A DNA stretch of 64,000 bases from Lycium barbarum (GCF_019175385.1 NC_083344.1:58280782-58344781); one strand, 5' to 3'. Shown: positions 26,210-40,300, counted from the stretch's first letter. Program-made: numbers and translations. The notes: a model not told the origin generated them from the letters alone.

Positions 26210-26859
26210 CTCCTCTCTCTCTCTCTCTCAAATATTCTGGATTTTTCTGATGTAAAAATGAGGCATAGGGCTGAAAATTTCCCTTAAATAGCAAGGGAAA
26301 TGGGCCTGACCCGACTTGGAATCGGGTTGGGCCGAGCCACTGCTCAGTTGGACCTTTTTGGCTTAAAACGTCCATATCTCCTTATTCCGATGTCACATGT
26401 AGGCCCACGACCTATGGTTGGAACGCTAATTCAATTATTTACAATGTTCAGTTTTGGGGTTTTCCCAAATTCCCAAAGAATGATAGGGTTTTGGCCTCCC
26501 GAAGTCAGATCACCCGAAAACGTACCTTAAAAACATCTTTTTGGAGGGCTTCCACTTTGATTTGGCTCAAGGGTCCTTCTTGAGTTGTGTTTAATTTCAC
26601 ATATATTATCCATATAACTTGTCATATGTCCTTTATAAAATCTCGACATGTGGACCCCACCCTAGCTTACAATTACGAGGGCTATATATCTTTTAACGTA
26701 TCATTCCAATCATATTGTACGAACTTCAAATATCATACTCATGCTATCCTCCTACTACAGTAGAATTTCATTCTTTATACTCGTAATATTTGCTCCTCCT
26801 TGAGCTCACATTAAGCCGTCTGCAGCCTTAGTAACATGAAATTTTTCTGGGGTGTAACA

Positions 26860-27330
26860 TCCTTCCCCTCCTTAGGGACATTCATCCTCGAATGTTGTAC
26901 CTTGCGAGCTTATGATGCTTTTGTTAGTTTCTTGAAATAGTTGTCCCCTTTAGTTCCTGACTTGGGTGCTATTATACTGTGGTCTCCTTAATAATTTCTT
27001 TTTTATCTCAACTAGTCTAGAACCCTTTCGTCCTTATAGTTACTCCTTCCCATAATCTTAATCGCATAGTCATTGCCTCTATACCCACATTATTAAGTCA
27101 ACCACGTGAATCATCTGTTACATAATGATACCATGTCATCTCTTAACCTCTCGCGATTACTTAATAATCAGGAACCTTCTTCTTATCTTTAGAATCTTCT
27201 TCGGGTGTCTCTTCTCGCTTAACTTATATCTGAATAAAGGTCAAAATACATGATGATCTTAAGGGGTTTTAAATCATATGTTAATCCCATAATGAATATC
27301 TTGAGAGCACCCGTTCGACGTAAATACTCA
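26860..27330 (-). mobile_element. Short internal remnant (PPT side)
   Basis: 471 bp starting TCCTTCCCCTCCTTAGG (complement of a polypurine tract) with CATTCATCCTCGAATG next. It reaches an LTR U5 end at 27331 without a PBS. Most of the internal region has been lost, and no coding sequence remains. Confidence 0.8.
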
Positions 27331-27763
27331 TCTCACGACCCAACCCCGTAGGCCATGACTGGTGCCCGAACTGGGCACCCGTATAGGAACCTGTTACATA
27401 TAATCAAACTGAATCTATGAGTATTATGGAAACTTGCAGAAGAACTCCAACGGTTCATAACGTCGCCATATATGTATATTCAGATAAACTGTCTCCCGAG
27501 GAGTCACAACTGATCAAATCATAAAGTGATACGCAAGCCAACGAGGCTGCCACTACACGCAACATCATGTCATATGCAAGCCGACAAGGCTGCCACTACA
27601 GACGGACATCATATCATAGCACATCGGATAGACACAGCTGAACAGAACTTATACACAACCCACACATATGTCTACAGACCTCTAAGAGTACGAATAGTGA
27701 AATATGACGGGACAGGGCCCCGTCGTACCCCTGGATAGCATATACATATATATATCATAAAAC
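27331..27763 (-). mobile_element. U5-side fragment of a minus-strand LTR
   Basis: It begins TCTCACGACCCAACCCCG (U5 with one change) and closely follows the first about 430 bp of the LTR at 22286. It ends at about 27763, where plus-orientation LTR sequence starts (TACGTTAAAAG), forming an inverted joint. Confidence 0.8.
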
Positions 27764-30232
27764 TACGTTAAAAGATATATAGCCCTTGTAATTGTAAGCT
27801 AGGGTGGGGTTCACATGTCGAGATTTTATAAAGGACATATGACAAGTTATATGGATAATATATGTGAAGTTAAACACACCTCAAGAAGGACCCTTGAGCC
27901 AAATCAAAGTGGAAGCCCTCCAAAAAGATGTTTTTAAGTTACGTTTTCGGGAGATATGACTTCGGGAGGCCATAACCCTTTCATTTTTTTGGAATTTGGG
28001 AAAACTCTAAAATCGAACGTTGTAGATAATTGAATTAGCGTTCCGACCATAGGTCGTGGGCCTACATGTGACATCGGAATAAGGAGATATGGACGTTTTA
28101 AGTCAGAAAGGTCCAACTGAGCAGTGGGCTCGGCCCAACCCTATTCCAAGTCAGGTCAGGCCCATTTCTCTTGCTATTTAAGGGAAATTTTCAGCCTTAT
28201 GCCTCATTTTTACACCAGAAAAATCCAGAATATTTGAGAGAGAGAGAGAGGAGAGTTAGAGAGAGAAAGTGGAGAATCGATCAAGTTCGAGGCCCCGAAT
28301 CCCGAGGCTCGTGAAGGATAAAGTGTAGTACGAGTTATCATCATCGTTTTAAGCTAAATATTGATCTTGAGGGAGGATATTTTCGTGGTTGAGCTGCTGC
28401 TAAGGTATGTATAATATTCCTTTTATGTTATTAAAGTGTTTATTTAGAGTTTTAACGGATTAGAACGGAGAAAATAGCGTTATAAACTTGTTTGTTGTTT
28501 TGTTGAGATTTATGGATTAGGCGCTGTTTTAGTTGGATTAAATGGATGGAATTAGCTGAGTTATGATGTATAATAATTGTCGATATTGTTTTTGATGTTG
28601 TTGATAAGTTGTTGTTCTTGAATTTGGGAGAATAATTGGAAATTCGGGTTAGGCGAATATATAGGGGAAATGCTGCTCGATTTTCGTTAAGCCCTTAACT
28701 AATGAAAAACCCTTGACGAGAAAGTATAAGTTAAAGAATAAGTTCTATAAGCGATGGGCTACGAATTTATGAACTAGAAAGTATAGTTACTAACGATAAC
28801 GTTACTTTGACGTTAAATAGGCTAAAGGGGGCGACAAAGTGAACAAATTTGTGAATAGTCATTAAACAGGTATGTAAAGTTGTCCCTTCTTTCTTTTGGC
28901 ATGTCTTAGATTTAAGTGATGAATGATATGAGCTTTGCGGTAATCCTATTCATAAATCTTTAGTGTGCTTCATGATTCTTATTCACTTCTTGATGTTAGA
29001 GCTCTTAAGTGATTGAGCTTCCCTCTCTAGTTTCCTATACGTTGGATAATAGTCGACATATATAAGCCCCAATTCCTAGAAACTCTACGATAACTAATTT
29101 CTCTGACTTCTATAAGCTATTTCACACTATATTGACATATGTCTACGATTCCTAAGACTCTTTTGATATGAACTATGATGACATTCGAGGGATACTTGAC
29201 ATAATTGTCGCTACTGATACTCAGGTGTTAATCTCTTCTTCTTATTCTATTTGAGTCTTGATAATGATTTAAATTACATATGGTTTCTCACTACTCTGCT
29301 CGTGCATGCCTCAATATGTCTTTCACCGAGTCCCGGGGCGGGTATGGTATCGTGCACAGTTTCACTGCATTGTTCACCGAGTCCCTCACTCGAGGGCCGG
29401 GTACGGTATATATATATATATATGATGATATGATGATATATTATGGCGGCCAGGAGGGCATATGATGACTTTATTCACCGAGTCCCTCACTAGAGGGCCG
29501 GGTATGGTATATATGTATATGATATATGATATTGACATGCATGATTTATGTTTCAAAGGCAAGTGTTTTGGTATTCTGGACATTGTACTTTTTTTCTGTA
29601 CTCCTTATTTCAGTTATGATCTTGTTTACTGTATTTCATGCTTTACATGCTCAGTACATATTCCGTACTGACCCCCTTTCTTCGGGGGGCTGCGTTTCAT
29701 GCCCGCAGGTGCAGATACTCGCTTTGGTGATGCCCGGGCTTAGGACTTCTGCCCAACTGCTTGGAGAGCTCCGTTGTTCCGGAGTCTAGACTTTTGGTTT
29801 GAATCTTATGATATATATATGTATATGCTATCCAGGGGTTCGACGGGGCCCTGTCCCGTCATATTTCACTATTCATACTCTTAGAGGTCTGTAGACATAT
29901 ATGTGGGTTGTGGATAAGTTTTGTTCAGCTGTGTCTATTCGATGTGCTATGATATGATGTCCGTCTGTAGTGGCAGCCTTATCGGCTTGCATAAGACTTA
30001 ATGTTGATGCGTAGTGGCTGCCTCGTTGGCTTGCGTATTCCTTTATGATTTGATTAGTTGTGACTCCTCGGGAGACAGTTTAACTGAATATATATGGCGA
30101 CGTTATGAACCGTTGGAGTTCTTCTGCAAGTTTCCATACTACTCATAGAGTCAGTTTGATTATATGTAACAGGTTCGTATACGGGTGCCCAGTTCGGGCA
30201 CCAGTCATGGCCTACGGGGTTGGGTCGTGACA
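27764..30232 (+). mobile_element. Plus-strand class C LTR lacking about 160 bp of U3
   Basis: This is the reverse complement of most of the 22286-26859 LTR (without its duplication). It begins inside U3 and runs to GGGTTGGGTCGTGACA at 30232. It includes the GA-rich run near 28235, the hairpin block at 29635-29712 and the GGGCCCTGTCCCGTC block near 29850. Together with the left LTR it makes a multi-kilobase inverted repeat. Confidence 0.87.
29635..29712 (+). other. Conserved three-hairpin block of the LTR (class C copy)
   Basis: CAGTAC...GTACTG, CCCCC...GGGGG and CTGCG...CGCAG in series, as in classes A and B. Here the second stem is all C/G. Confidence 0.7.
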
Positions 30233-30891
30233 TAACTCTCCTCTCCTCTCTCTCTAAAAGTTTGTGGACTGCTTGATTTGTAAATGAACGAATTTATATG
30301 CATTTAGCCCTTAAATATGGGTCTTGGGTCGGTTCCCACCGACCTTGAGTCGGGTTGGGCCGAGCCCACTTCCCAGCTTGACCTTGCTGCATTAAAACAT
30401 CCATAACTTTTTATCCCTATGTCGTGTGAAGGCCCACGACATAAGGTTGGAAAGCTAATTAAATTATATACAACTTTCATATTTGTGGTTTTCCCAAATT
30501 CCTAAATAATGATTGGGTTATGGTCTCCCGAAGTCAGATCACCCGAAAACGTAACTTAAAAACAACTTTTTGGATGACTTACACTTGGATTTGGCTCAAG
30601 GGTCCTTCTTGAGTTGTGTTTAACTTCACATATATTTTCCATATAACTTGTCATATGTCCTTTATAAAAATACCATCATGTGGGCCCCACCTCAGCTTAC
30701 GGTTACGAGGGCTATATATCTTTTAACGTATCATTCTAATCATATTGTACGAATTCCAAATATCATACTCATGCTATCCTCATGCTACTACAGTAGAATT
30801 TCATTCTTTATACTTCTAATATTTGCTCATCCTTGAGCTCACATTAAGCCGTCTGTAGCCTTAGTAACACGAAATTTTCTGGGGTGTAACA

Positions 30892-33800
30892 TCCTTCCCC
30901 TCTTAGAAACATTCGTCCTCGAATGTTAAATGAAGACTAATACTCCTATCCAATTCCAATGCTTACTGTTATCACTCAACCCTTCACAATTCCTAAAGTT
31001 CTTTTCAATACTTATCTTTCCTCTATAAGTTTCAAATTCATTGTCCTTTTCAATACTTATCTTTCCTCTATAAGCTTCAACTTCCCTTAGCCAGTTGATG
31101 CTTTCAGTTATATTGATTTCTATAAGGGACACATTACTCTCTTTTCTAAAACACATGTAATCATGTTTCGTTCTCTTCCTTGTTTCATTCTGTACTCGGT
31201 TAAGCTTACTCCTTTTATACTAACTCACCTCTCGAATGACTCCTTGCTTATCATTGCTTCCCCTCTTAAGTCTCTTCTCATAATTTTATCACAGTATTCG
31301 AATCACATTAATCTTAGTTCATCAACCTTACTTCTAATCCCCGAGAGAACTTATCTTAACCCTCCTTCTAGTCAATTTACAACTATTATTAACCTTTAAT
31401 TCTTCAGTTTACACTTGTGTATCTTACTGATCATAGCACACATATATATACTGATCGCAATCAACTTTAACAAAATTTTGGCAGAACCCCCTTGATACTC
31501 GGACTCATCGATTCTTTTTCTTGCTCAATAATGGTATTAAGTCGGATATGGTTTGCAAATCTCTCCCACTTCATTTGTTCTATATGACCATGAAAATGGT
31601 ATTTATTCACATATGTAGAGTCTAGATAAATTCAATCTGAAATGTCTTGTCTATCGTAGGAAACATATAAATATACTTATACCATATTCAAAGTGATTGT
31701 CCTATTTTCCCTTAATGATAATTCCAACTGAACATTTCGACTCAATTTACCATATATTTTCCCTCAACTGACTCGGAGTATCACAAACACACTATTCATG
31801 CTTACCTCTTACTCCTCTTTTTAAGTACCTAATCGGTTTCGTTCCCGACATGTAAATACTTGCAAGTTACATAACCGTTCTTGTGTGATTCGTGAATGAA
31901 CATCTAAACTTATTCATAAACTTCCTTTCCTTTGGTTCGTTCTACTTTACGCATATAATACATAACGAAACTTTTTTTTGTTGTTGTATCCTATCTCGTC
32001 ATACTCTTTTCTTTCCTTTATTTGTCCCCTCATTATCACATCTTATATTCTACAATAGAAAGATTTATTTCCCTCTTATTCGTCACTTATAAATCGTTAT
32101 ATCATTATCAAACGACTCTATTGTCAATTCCTTTGCCTCTATTCCAACATAGCATCGCTACCCTTTACAATATTCCTTGAGTTATCCGCTCTCAATGTCA
32201 TGTTGTTCAAGGTCTTTACAATGATTTTTAGTACAGTCTCAGATAGCCGCTCGATTCTTTTCCACTTATTTACTAGCTATTAGACTCATTTCTACATAAA
32301 AGTCTATATCTATCACATCTCAGGATTCCTCGTTTCAATCCCTCAACTTGTATTTTCCTTACTCGCTTCCCCTCTTTAAGGGTCTTACTTATACCTGTTA
32401 CCTCACTTCCAATCTCGAACTCATATATCGCTTTCGTCAATTCCCTTATTATAATATATCATATTCATATGTGAAGTCTTAACGTGCTCATCTTGCAGTT
32501 TTGCAACCAAGTAATACAACCAACATAGCAACCCAAACAAGGTTGTACTTTACTTAGCACAACCATTAGTTATGAGTCAATGTCTACATCCGCTCAAATT
32601 AACAACTTATGTTCCATAGGGATGCCTGAAATAGTAGTATGTCTAGCTATTCGTATTATCCATGTAATGTCACTTATTCAATTCTTCAGTACTCAGAATT
32701 CACTTATAGCGTCATCCTTCCCTTTTCTTCCCATCTAAACCTATTCCTCTCTTTCCCGTAGTCGACTTGTAGTGACCGTAACTGCATTTTCTCTTAAACC
32801 TGTCATCTTTATTTTGTAGGATCTAAGTCTCATGCACAACTAATACCTCTTATGCCTCATACTTTTCTACTCTTGTGTTGCACTCAACATTGATTTCAAA
32901 ACCAAATCATAATCATGTCGTATTTGTCGTTGGTGATAGCCTTGCTTTATTGCTTTATCGTCGTACGATAAACATTTTTCTTTCCAGCTTATTCCTTTAT
33001 ATACTTTACTTATTCTATCTTGGTATAGGATATTCATAGGAGATGCATCTTTTTTTATACGATTACTTCTTAAGTGCGTGTACTTCGCATATTTCCTTTT
33101 CTTCGTATACCCATACTTATTCCTTTTTATTCATTCCTTGTCAATTTATCTTATTACCTCCCGTTATAATCAATCCTTCATTCCTCGCACGAGGAACCCT
33201 TTTCTTAACTTAATTGCGCCTTGTCCTTTTGGATATATTACTTCTATACAGTCCATTCTTCACTTCCAAAACTTATTTTGTTCATTTTGATCATCCCCTC
33301 TCATTCTTATTATTTTGATCCCTTGCCTAACAATCTTTTTATTTTGTTATTCATCTTTCCGTAGTCTTGGTCTTTTACATCCAGCCAAAAATATAACTCG
33401 TGATCTCGATTATACAAATCACAACTGTTACTACTATGCCATATCACTTTTCTCTGATTTCTCATTCAAGTCGACTTCTTTTTTCCTTTTGCTTACTATC
33501 ATTTCCTTCATTGCGAAACCTCTATGATGGATCTTCCCCTAACAAGATCTTATAAGCTTTCTTATCTACTGCCCCATGGCTCGCTTATTAGTTTCAAACT
33601 TTCATTCACTTTTTATTCATGTAGAACATGTCACATCGTTAGTCGTTTCCTCGCTACACTTCACTTACTTTGTATTAAAGTTCTGGCTACGTTCTCATTA
33701 TACCCTGATCATAATCAACTCTATAGAGTGCCACTTCTTAATCTCATTCGTTATAACCTGGTATTTTGTACCCCTGTCTCAGTCAAGCTGTTACTTTATT

Positions 33801-34693
33801 TTGCTAATAAACTTATCATATTTTACTCGTGCTTATCAATCTAATCAGTACTTCAGTATCACTCTATTGGAATTACCCTTTCTCTTTTATGTCATGCTTT
33901 AGTACTACCAGTCTCCCTAATTTACTCTAGCATTTCGCTTTACCATATCAATGTCGAACTGACAATCGCTGCTATTTTTTATTCAATAATATTTAACTCA
34001 TCTTTTGTAGTGGTGGACGATACTCCTAACTTAATCCAGTCCTGCTATTACTTTTTTACGTAACATCTTTTCCCGTTAAGACATATTACAAGCTTGTATC
34101 TCATCTCCTTTAAATTCTAAAAACATTTCGGCAGAGTTTCCTCTATATTTCTTTACTAGCCAAAACCTGCACGCAGCAAATACCAGCAACGCCTCACAGG
34201 GCTAATGTATATATGACATATCTCAGCCACACAGGGCTCCCAATTTCAAGTAAAAGTATAAAGATGTCGAAACTTACCTAATATATCACACCTCGAGACG
34301 TACCTGATCCTTTAGCGATCTGTCCTGTTATACCTTCCTATCTACCTTCCCTTTCATTCTTCAACTTTACCCTTTCAATCATACTTCAATATTCTTACCT
34401 TATCTGACATGCATCTTTCGCACCGTTGCTTACCTATACTTTGTAACTTCCAATATCATCAGTCACTTTCTTCCGTCGATGTTGTTCTTCTGCTGAAATC
34501 AAGGGTTAGTATATGAAATTTCATTTCCTATGACTGGGCTCTATCGCACGATCTTAGATATGAAAGGAAGGTAACATCCTAAATGTCCTGTAGCTTCCTG
34601 TTTATAGATGTGCTGTACAACACACCGATAAACAATACTCTACTAGACATGGTATGTAGACACCCCGAGGATGAACTGCTCTGATACCACTTT
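30892..34693 (-). mobile_element. Internal region 2 of the tandem array (non-coding)
   Basis: About 3.8 kb from a PPT complement (TCCTTCCCCTCTTAG) at 30892 to a PBS at 34678-34689. It is flanked by class C LTRs on both sides, so it is a complete LTR-internal-LTR unit on the minus strand. No gag, protease or pol frame is seen; the open frames are short and carry no domain. It is closely similar to 37317-40319 plus 51880-52421, the next internal copy. A TCCCCTCTTTAAGGG tract near 32368 corresponds to the internal PPT-like motif of other copies. Confidence 0.85.
34678..34689 (-). other. Primer-binding site, initiator Met-tRNA type
   Basis: GCTCTGATACCA four bases from the U5 end at 34694. Confidence 0.85.
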
Positions 34694-35447
34694 TGTCACG
34701 ACCAAACCCCATGGGCCATGACTAGTGCCCGAACTGGACACTCATATACGAACCTGCTATATATAGTCAGACTGAAACTAAGGATAGTATGGAAACTTGT
34801 AAAAACAACGAAAGATTCACAACGCCACATATCATAAACCTATCTCCTGAGGAGTCACAGCTGACCAAAGCATAACATAATACGCAAGCCGACAAGGCTG
34901 CCACTGTATACGGAAAGATCCAAAACAAACCATATCGACACAGTCAAATACAACCCACATATGTCTACCGACCTCTAAGAGTGTACAAGTGAAATATTAT
35001 GGGACAGGGTCCTGCCGTACCCCTGGACATGCATAAGTCGACATCAAAAGATCTGTACCAAAATAATCTAGGCTCCGGAACAATAGACCTCTCCAAAACA
35101 GCTGAGCAGAAGTCCTAAGCTCGAGGATCATCAAACCGAGTGTTTGTACCTGCGGACATGAAACGCAGCCCCCCCCCCCCCCGAAGAAAGGGGGTCGGTA
35201 CGAGATATGTACTGAGTATATAAATCATGAAATACAATAAAGAAAATCAAGATTGAATAAAAGGTAACAGAAGGCAAGTATGATAATCAAGGATACCAAT
35301 GCACCTGTGCCTTACGAGATGAAAATCATGCATGTCTATATCATATACTATATCCGTCCCATTATGGGACTCGGTGAATAAAGTCATCATATACCATACC
35401 GACCCATCATGGGAGTCGGTGCTATCATCACATCATAATATCATCAT

Positions 35448-35529
<82 letters not shown>

Positions 35530-37316
35530 GTACTCGGCCCTCTAGTGAGGGCTCGGTGAACAATGCAGTGAAACTGTGCACGAAAACATACCCGACCCGG
35601 GACTAGGTGAAAGATATATAAATGGCATGCATGAGAAGAGTAGTGAGCAACTATATGCAAACTAAATCATCATCTGAGACTCAATAGAATAAGTAGAATG
35701 AACCAACACTTAAGTATTAAAGACAACAGTCATGTCAAGTACCCCTCAAAAGTCACTATGGATTATATCAAATAGAATTTCAGAAATTATAGACACATAT
35801 CAAGACATAATGAAATAGCTTCTGGAAATCAAGAACATTAGCCATCCTGGTGTCTCTAAGAATAGGAGCTTCTTTGGAGTTTATACATTCGTCGTCTGTT
35901 TGTCTCACATAGATCATGCCAAAAAGAAAGAAGGGATAACTTTACATACCTTACGTCGTCCAAGGAACTCAACTTAATTATTAACTTTTCACAATTAGTA
36001 TGCCATACCTATAATCGTAAGAATATGCACGTGACTTAAGAAGGCTTTCGTATATCATAAATATTAATTGATAACTTAATTCTAAAACAAAACGGGCAGC
36101 ATCTCCCTTATATCATTAGTATGTCCCAATTTGGTATATCACCACAACAGCCCAACAACAAATAAATCTCAAAAACACAACAATATATTTAATGTACTGC
36201 AACAATCCATCCAATATATATCCTCAAAATGAATCCCTTAAACTTATCTCTATTTCTAATGGATTTTCGACAACATTTCCTTTATAAACTGGATAAACCC
36301 GAAAATCCAATTCAGCTAAATTATCAGCAGCAACGTCAAACAACAATATCGACAATCAATATACATCATAACTCAGATATTTCCATCCGTTTAACTCCAC
36401 TGAAACAACCCCACCTTCATAAACCTCCCAAAAATGCCAAACGAGATTTTAACATTATTTCCTCCGTTCTAATCCGTTAAAACTCTAAATAAACACTTTA
36501 ATAACATAAGAGGAACCTTATACATACCTTAGCAGCAGATAAATCACGAAATATCATCCCCCAAGCTCAATAATTAGCTCAAAACGACGCCAACAACTCG
36601 TACTACACTTTATCCTTCACGAGCCTGGGGATTCGGGGCCTCGAACTTGCTCGATTCTCCACTTTCTCTTTCTAACTCTCCTCTCCTCTCTATCTAAAAG
36701 TTTTTGGACTGCTTGATTTGTAAATGAATGAATTTGTATGCATTTAGCCCTTATATATGGGTCTTGGGTCGGTTCCCACCGACCTTGAATCGGGTTGGGC
36801 CGAGCCCACTGCCCAGCTTGAACTTGCTGCATTAAAACGTCCATAACTTTTTATGCCTATGTCGTGTGAAGTCCCACGACCTATGGTTGGAAAGATAATT
36901 CAATTATCTACAAAGTTCATATTTGAGTTTATCCCAAATTCCCAAATAATGATGGGGTTATGGTCTCCCAAAAACGTAACTTAAAAACATCTTTTTGGAG
37001 GGCTTACACTTGGATTTGGCTCAAGGGTCCTTCTTGGGTTGTGTTTAACTTCACATATATTGTCCATATAACTTATCATATGTCCTTTATAAAAATCCCA
37101 TCATGTGGGCCCCACCTCATCTTACGGTTACGAGGGCTATATATCTTTTAACGTATCATTCCCATCATATTGTATGAATTCCAAATACCATACTCATGCT
37201 ATCCTGATGATACTACAGTAGAATTTCATTCTTTATACTTGTAATATTTGCTCCTCCTTGAGCTCACATTAAGCCGTCTGTAGCCTTAGTAACACGAAAT
37301 TTTTTGGGGTGTAACA
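34694..37316 (-). mobile_element. Class C LTR, minus strand, intact
   Basis: It starts TGTCACGACCAAACCCC and ends GGGGTGTAACA, 2623 bp. It serves as 5' LTR for internal region 2 on its left and as 3' LTR for internal region 3 on its right (PPT complement from 37317). It is strikingly similar to the 17462-30891 LTR apart from the insertions there. The hairpin block near 35150-35235 has a C run lengthened to about 14. Confidence 0.9.
35452..35528. repeat. AT dinucleotide microsatellite, about 38 units
   Basis: 77 bp of uninterrupted AT in the LTR at 34694. It is the longest such run in the window and longer than at the matching position of the sister LTR (21072-21130). Confidence 0.95.
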
Positions 37317-40300
37317 TCCTTCCCCTCTTAGAAACATTAATCCTCGAATGTTAAATGAAGAGTAATACTCGTATCCAATTCCAATGCTTACTATTATCAC
37401 TCAACCCTTCACAATTCCTAAGTGCTTTTCAATACTTATCTTTCCTCTATAAGCTTCAAATTCATTATCCTTTTCAATACTTATCTTTCCTCTATAAGCT
37501 TCAACTTCCCTTAGCCAGTTGATGCTTTCAGTTATATTGATTTCTATAAGGGACACATTACTCTCTTTTCTAAAACACATGTAATCATGTTTCTTTCTCT
37601 TCCTTGTTTCATTCTTTACTCATTTAAGCTTACTCTTTTTATACTAACTCACCTCTCGAATGACTCCTTGCTTATCATTGCTTCCCCTCTTAAGTCGCTT
37701 CTCATAATCTTATCACATTATCCGAATCACATTAATCTTAGTTCATAACCCTTACTTCTAATCCCCGAGAGAACTTATCTTAACCCTCCTTCCAGTCAAT
37801 TTACAACTATTATTAACCTTTTATTCTTCAGTTTACACTTGTGTATCTTACTGATCATAGCACACATATATATACTGATCACAATCAACTTTAACAAAAT
37901 TTTAGCAGAACCCCCTTGATACTCGGACTCGTCGATCCTTTTTATTGCTCAATAATGGTATAAAGTCTCACATGGTTTGCAAATCTCTACCACTCGTTTG
38001 TTCTTTATGACCATGAAAATAGTATTGATTCACATATGTAGAGTCTAGATAAATTCAATCTGAAATGTCCGGTCGAGGGTGTCCCTCGTCGACTCATTAA
38101 AGGCTTCATAATTTTCGAGAATTTTAATAATCCTCTGGGATAGTCTATAACCACAATGATACAAAAATTAAAGTCCCAAGGCGTAATATTCTTCTGGTAA
38201 AACCCCATTTATTCAATGATCCCATCGAATTCGCAAGTAATCTAACACACCTCAAGGCTATTGTAGGAAACATATAACATATAAGTACTTATATCATATT
38301 CAAAGTGATTGTCCTATTTTCCCTTAATGATAATTCCAACTCAACATTTCGACTCAATTTACCATATATTTTCCCTTAACTGACTCGGAGTATCAGAAAC
38401 ACACTATTCATGCTTACCTCTTACTCCTCTTTTTAAGTACCTAATCGGTTTCATTCCCGACATGTAAATACTTGCAAGTTACATAACCGTTCTTGTGTGA
38501 TTCGTGAATGAACATCTAAACTTATTCATAAACTTCTTTTCCTTTGGTTCGTTCTACTTTATGCATATAATACATAATGAAACTTTTTTTTTTTTGTTGT
38601 ATCCAATCTCTTCATACTCTTTTCTTTCCTTTATTTGTCCCCTCATTATCACATCTTATATTCTACAATAGAAAGCTTTATTTCCCTCTTAAAATTCTAT
38701 ATCTATCACATCTCAGGATTCCTCGTTTCAATCCCTACACTTGTATTTTCCTTACTCGCTTCCCCTCTTTAAGGGTCTTACTTATATCTGTTTCCTCACT
38801 TCCAATCTCGAACTCATATATCTCTTTCGTCAATTCCCTTATTATATTATATCATATTCATATGTTAAGTCTTAACGTGCTCATCTTGCAGTTTTGCAAC
38901 CAAGGAATACAACCAACATAGAAACCCAAACAAAGTTGTATTTTACTTAGCACAAACATTAGTTATGAGTCAATGTCTACATCTGTTCAAATTAACAACT
39001 TCTGTTCCATAGGGATGCCTGAAATAGTAGTATGTCTAGCTATCTGTATTATCCATGTAATGTCACTTATTCCATTCTTCAATACTCAGAATTCACTTAT
39101 AGCGTCATCCTTCCCTTTTCTTCCCATCTCAACTTATTCCTCTCTTTCCCGTAGTCGACTTGTAGTGACCGTAACTACATTTTCTCTTAAACCTGCTATC
39201 TTTATTTTGAAGGATCTATGTCTCATGCACAACTAATACCTCTTATGCCTCATACTTTTCTACTCTTGTGTTGCACTCAACATTGATTTCAAAACCAAAT
39301 CATAATCATGTCGTATTTGTCGTTGGTGATAGCCTTGCTTTATTGCTTTATCGTCGTACGATAAACATTTTTCTTTCCAGCTTATTCCTTTATATACTTT
39401 ACTTGTTCTATCTTGGTATAGGATATTCATAGGAGATGCATCTTTTTTTATACGATTAATTCTTTAGTGCGCGTACTTCGAATATTTCCTTTTCTTCCTA
39501 TACCCATACTTATTCCTTTTTATTCATTCCTTCTCAATTTATCTTATTTCCTCCCGTTATAATCAATCCTTCATTCCTCGCACGAGGAACCCTATTCTTA
39601 ATTCAATAGTGCCTTGTCCTTTAGGATATATTACTTCTATACAGTCCATTCTTCACTTCCAAAACTTATTTTGTTCATTCTGATCATCTCCTCTCATTCT
39701 TATTATGTTGATCCCTTGCCTAACAATCGTTTTATTTCGTTATTCATCTTTCCGTAGTCTTGGTCTTTTACATCCAGCCAAAAATATCACTCGTGATCTC
39801 AATTATACAAATCACAACTGTTACTGCTGTGCCATATCACTTTTCTCTTATTTCTCTTTCAAGTGGACTTCCTTTTTCCTTTTGCTTACTATCATTTCCG
39901 TCATTGCGAAACCTCTATGCTGGATCTTCCCCCAATAAGATCTTATAGGCTTTCTTATCTACTGCCCCATGGCTCGCTTATTGGTTTCACACTTGCATTC
40001 ACTTTTTATTCATGTAGAACATGTCACATCTTTAGTCGTTTCCTCGCTACACTTCACTTACTTTGTATTAAAGTTCTTGCTAGGTTCTCATTATACCCTG
40101 ATCATAATCAACTCTATAGAGTGCCACTTCTTGATCTCATTCGTTATAACCTTCGTATTTCGTACCCCTGTCTCAGTCATGCTGTTACTTTATTTTGCTA
40201 ATAAACTTGTCATATTTTACTCGTGCTTATCCATCTAATCAGTACTTCAGTATCACTCTATTGGAATTACCTTTTCTCTTTTATGTCATGCTTTAGTACT

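Larger units (their letters stand above)
22286..26859 (-). mobile_element. Minus-strand class C LTR carrying a 1962-bp tandem duplication
   Basis: It runs from the U5 end at 22286 to the U3 end GGGGTGTAACA at 26859. Subtracting the 1962-bp duplication leaves 2612 bp, close to the other class C LTRs. It is followed by a PPT-like tract and internal sequence. Confidence 0.85.
22286..30232. mobile_element. 7.9-kb nested insertion with U5 sequence at both ends
   Basis: The block lies between TAACT (22281-22285) and TAACT (30233-30237). The host LTR is contiguous once it is removed, as in the 36650-36690 region. The left end is TGTCACGACCC (a minus-strand LTR end) and the right end is GGGTTGGGTCGTGACA (a plus-strand LTR end), so both termini are U5. 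In order it holds a minus LTR with an internal tandem duplication, 471 bp of minus internal sequence, a U5 fragment, then an inverted plus LTR. A normal insertion would end in U3 on one side. Confidence 0.85.
17462..30891 (-). mobile_element. Class C LTR, minus strand, interrupted by two nested insertions
   Basis: U5 starts at 17462 (TGTCACGACCC) and U3 ends at 30891 (GGGGTGTAACA, complement of TGTTACACCCC). Taking out the solo LTR at 17985-20836 with one TAAAG copy and the insertion at 22286-30232 with one TAACT copy leaves 2621 bp, against 2623 bp for the class C LTR at 34694-37316. The surviving parts are 17462-17984, 20842-22285 and 30238-30891. Both sides join internal regions (leader on the left, PPT on the right), so this LTR is shared by two tandem elements. 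Confidence 0.88.
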
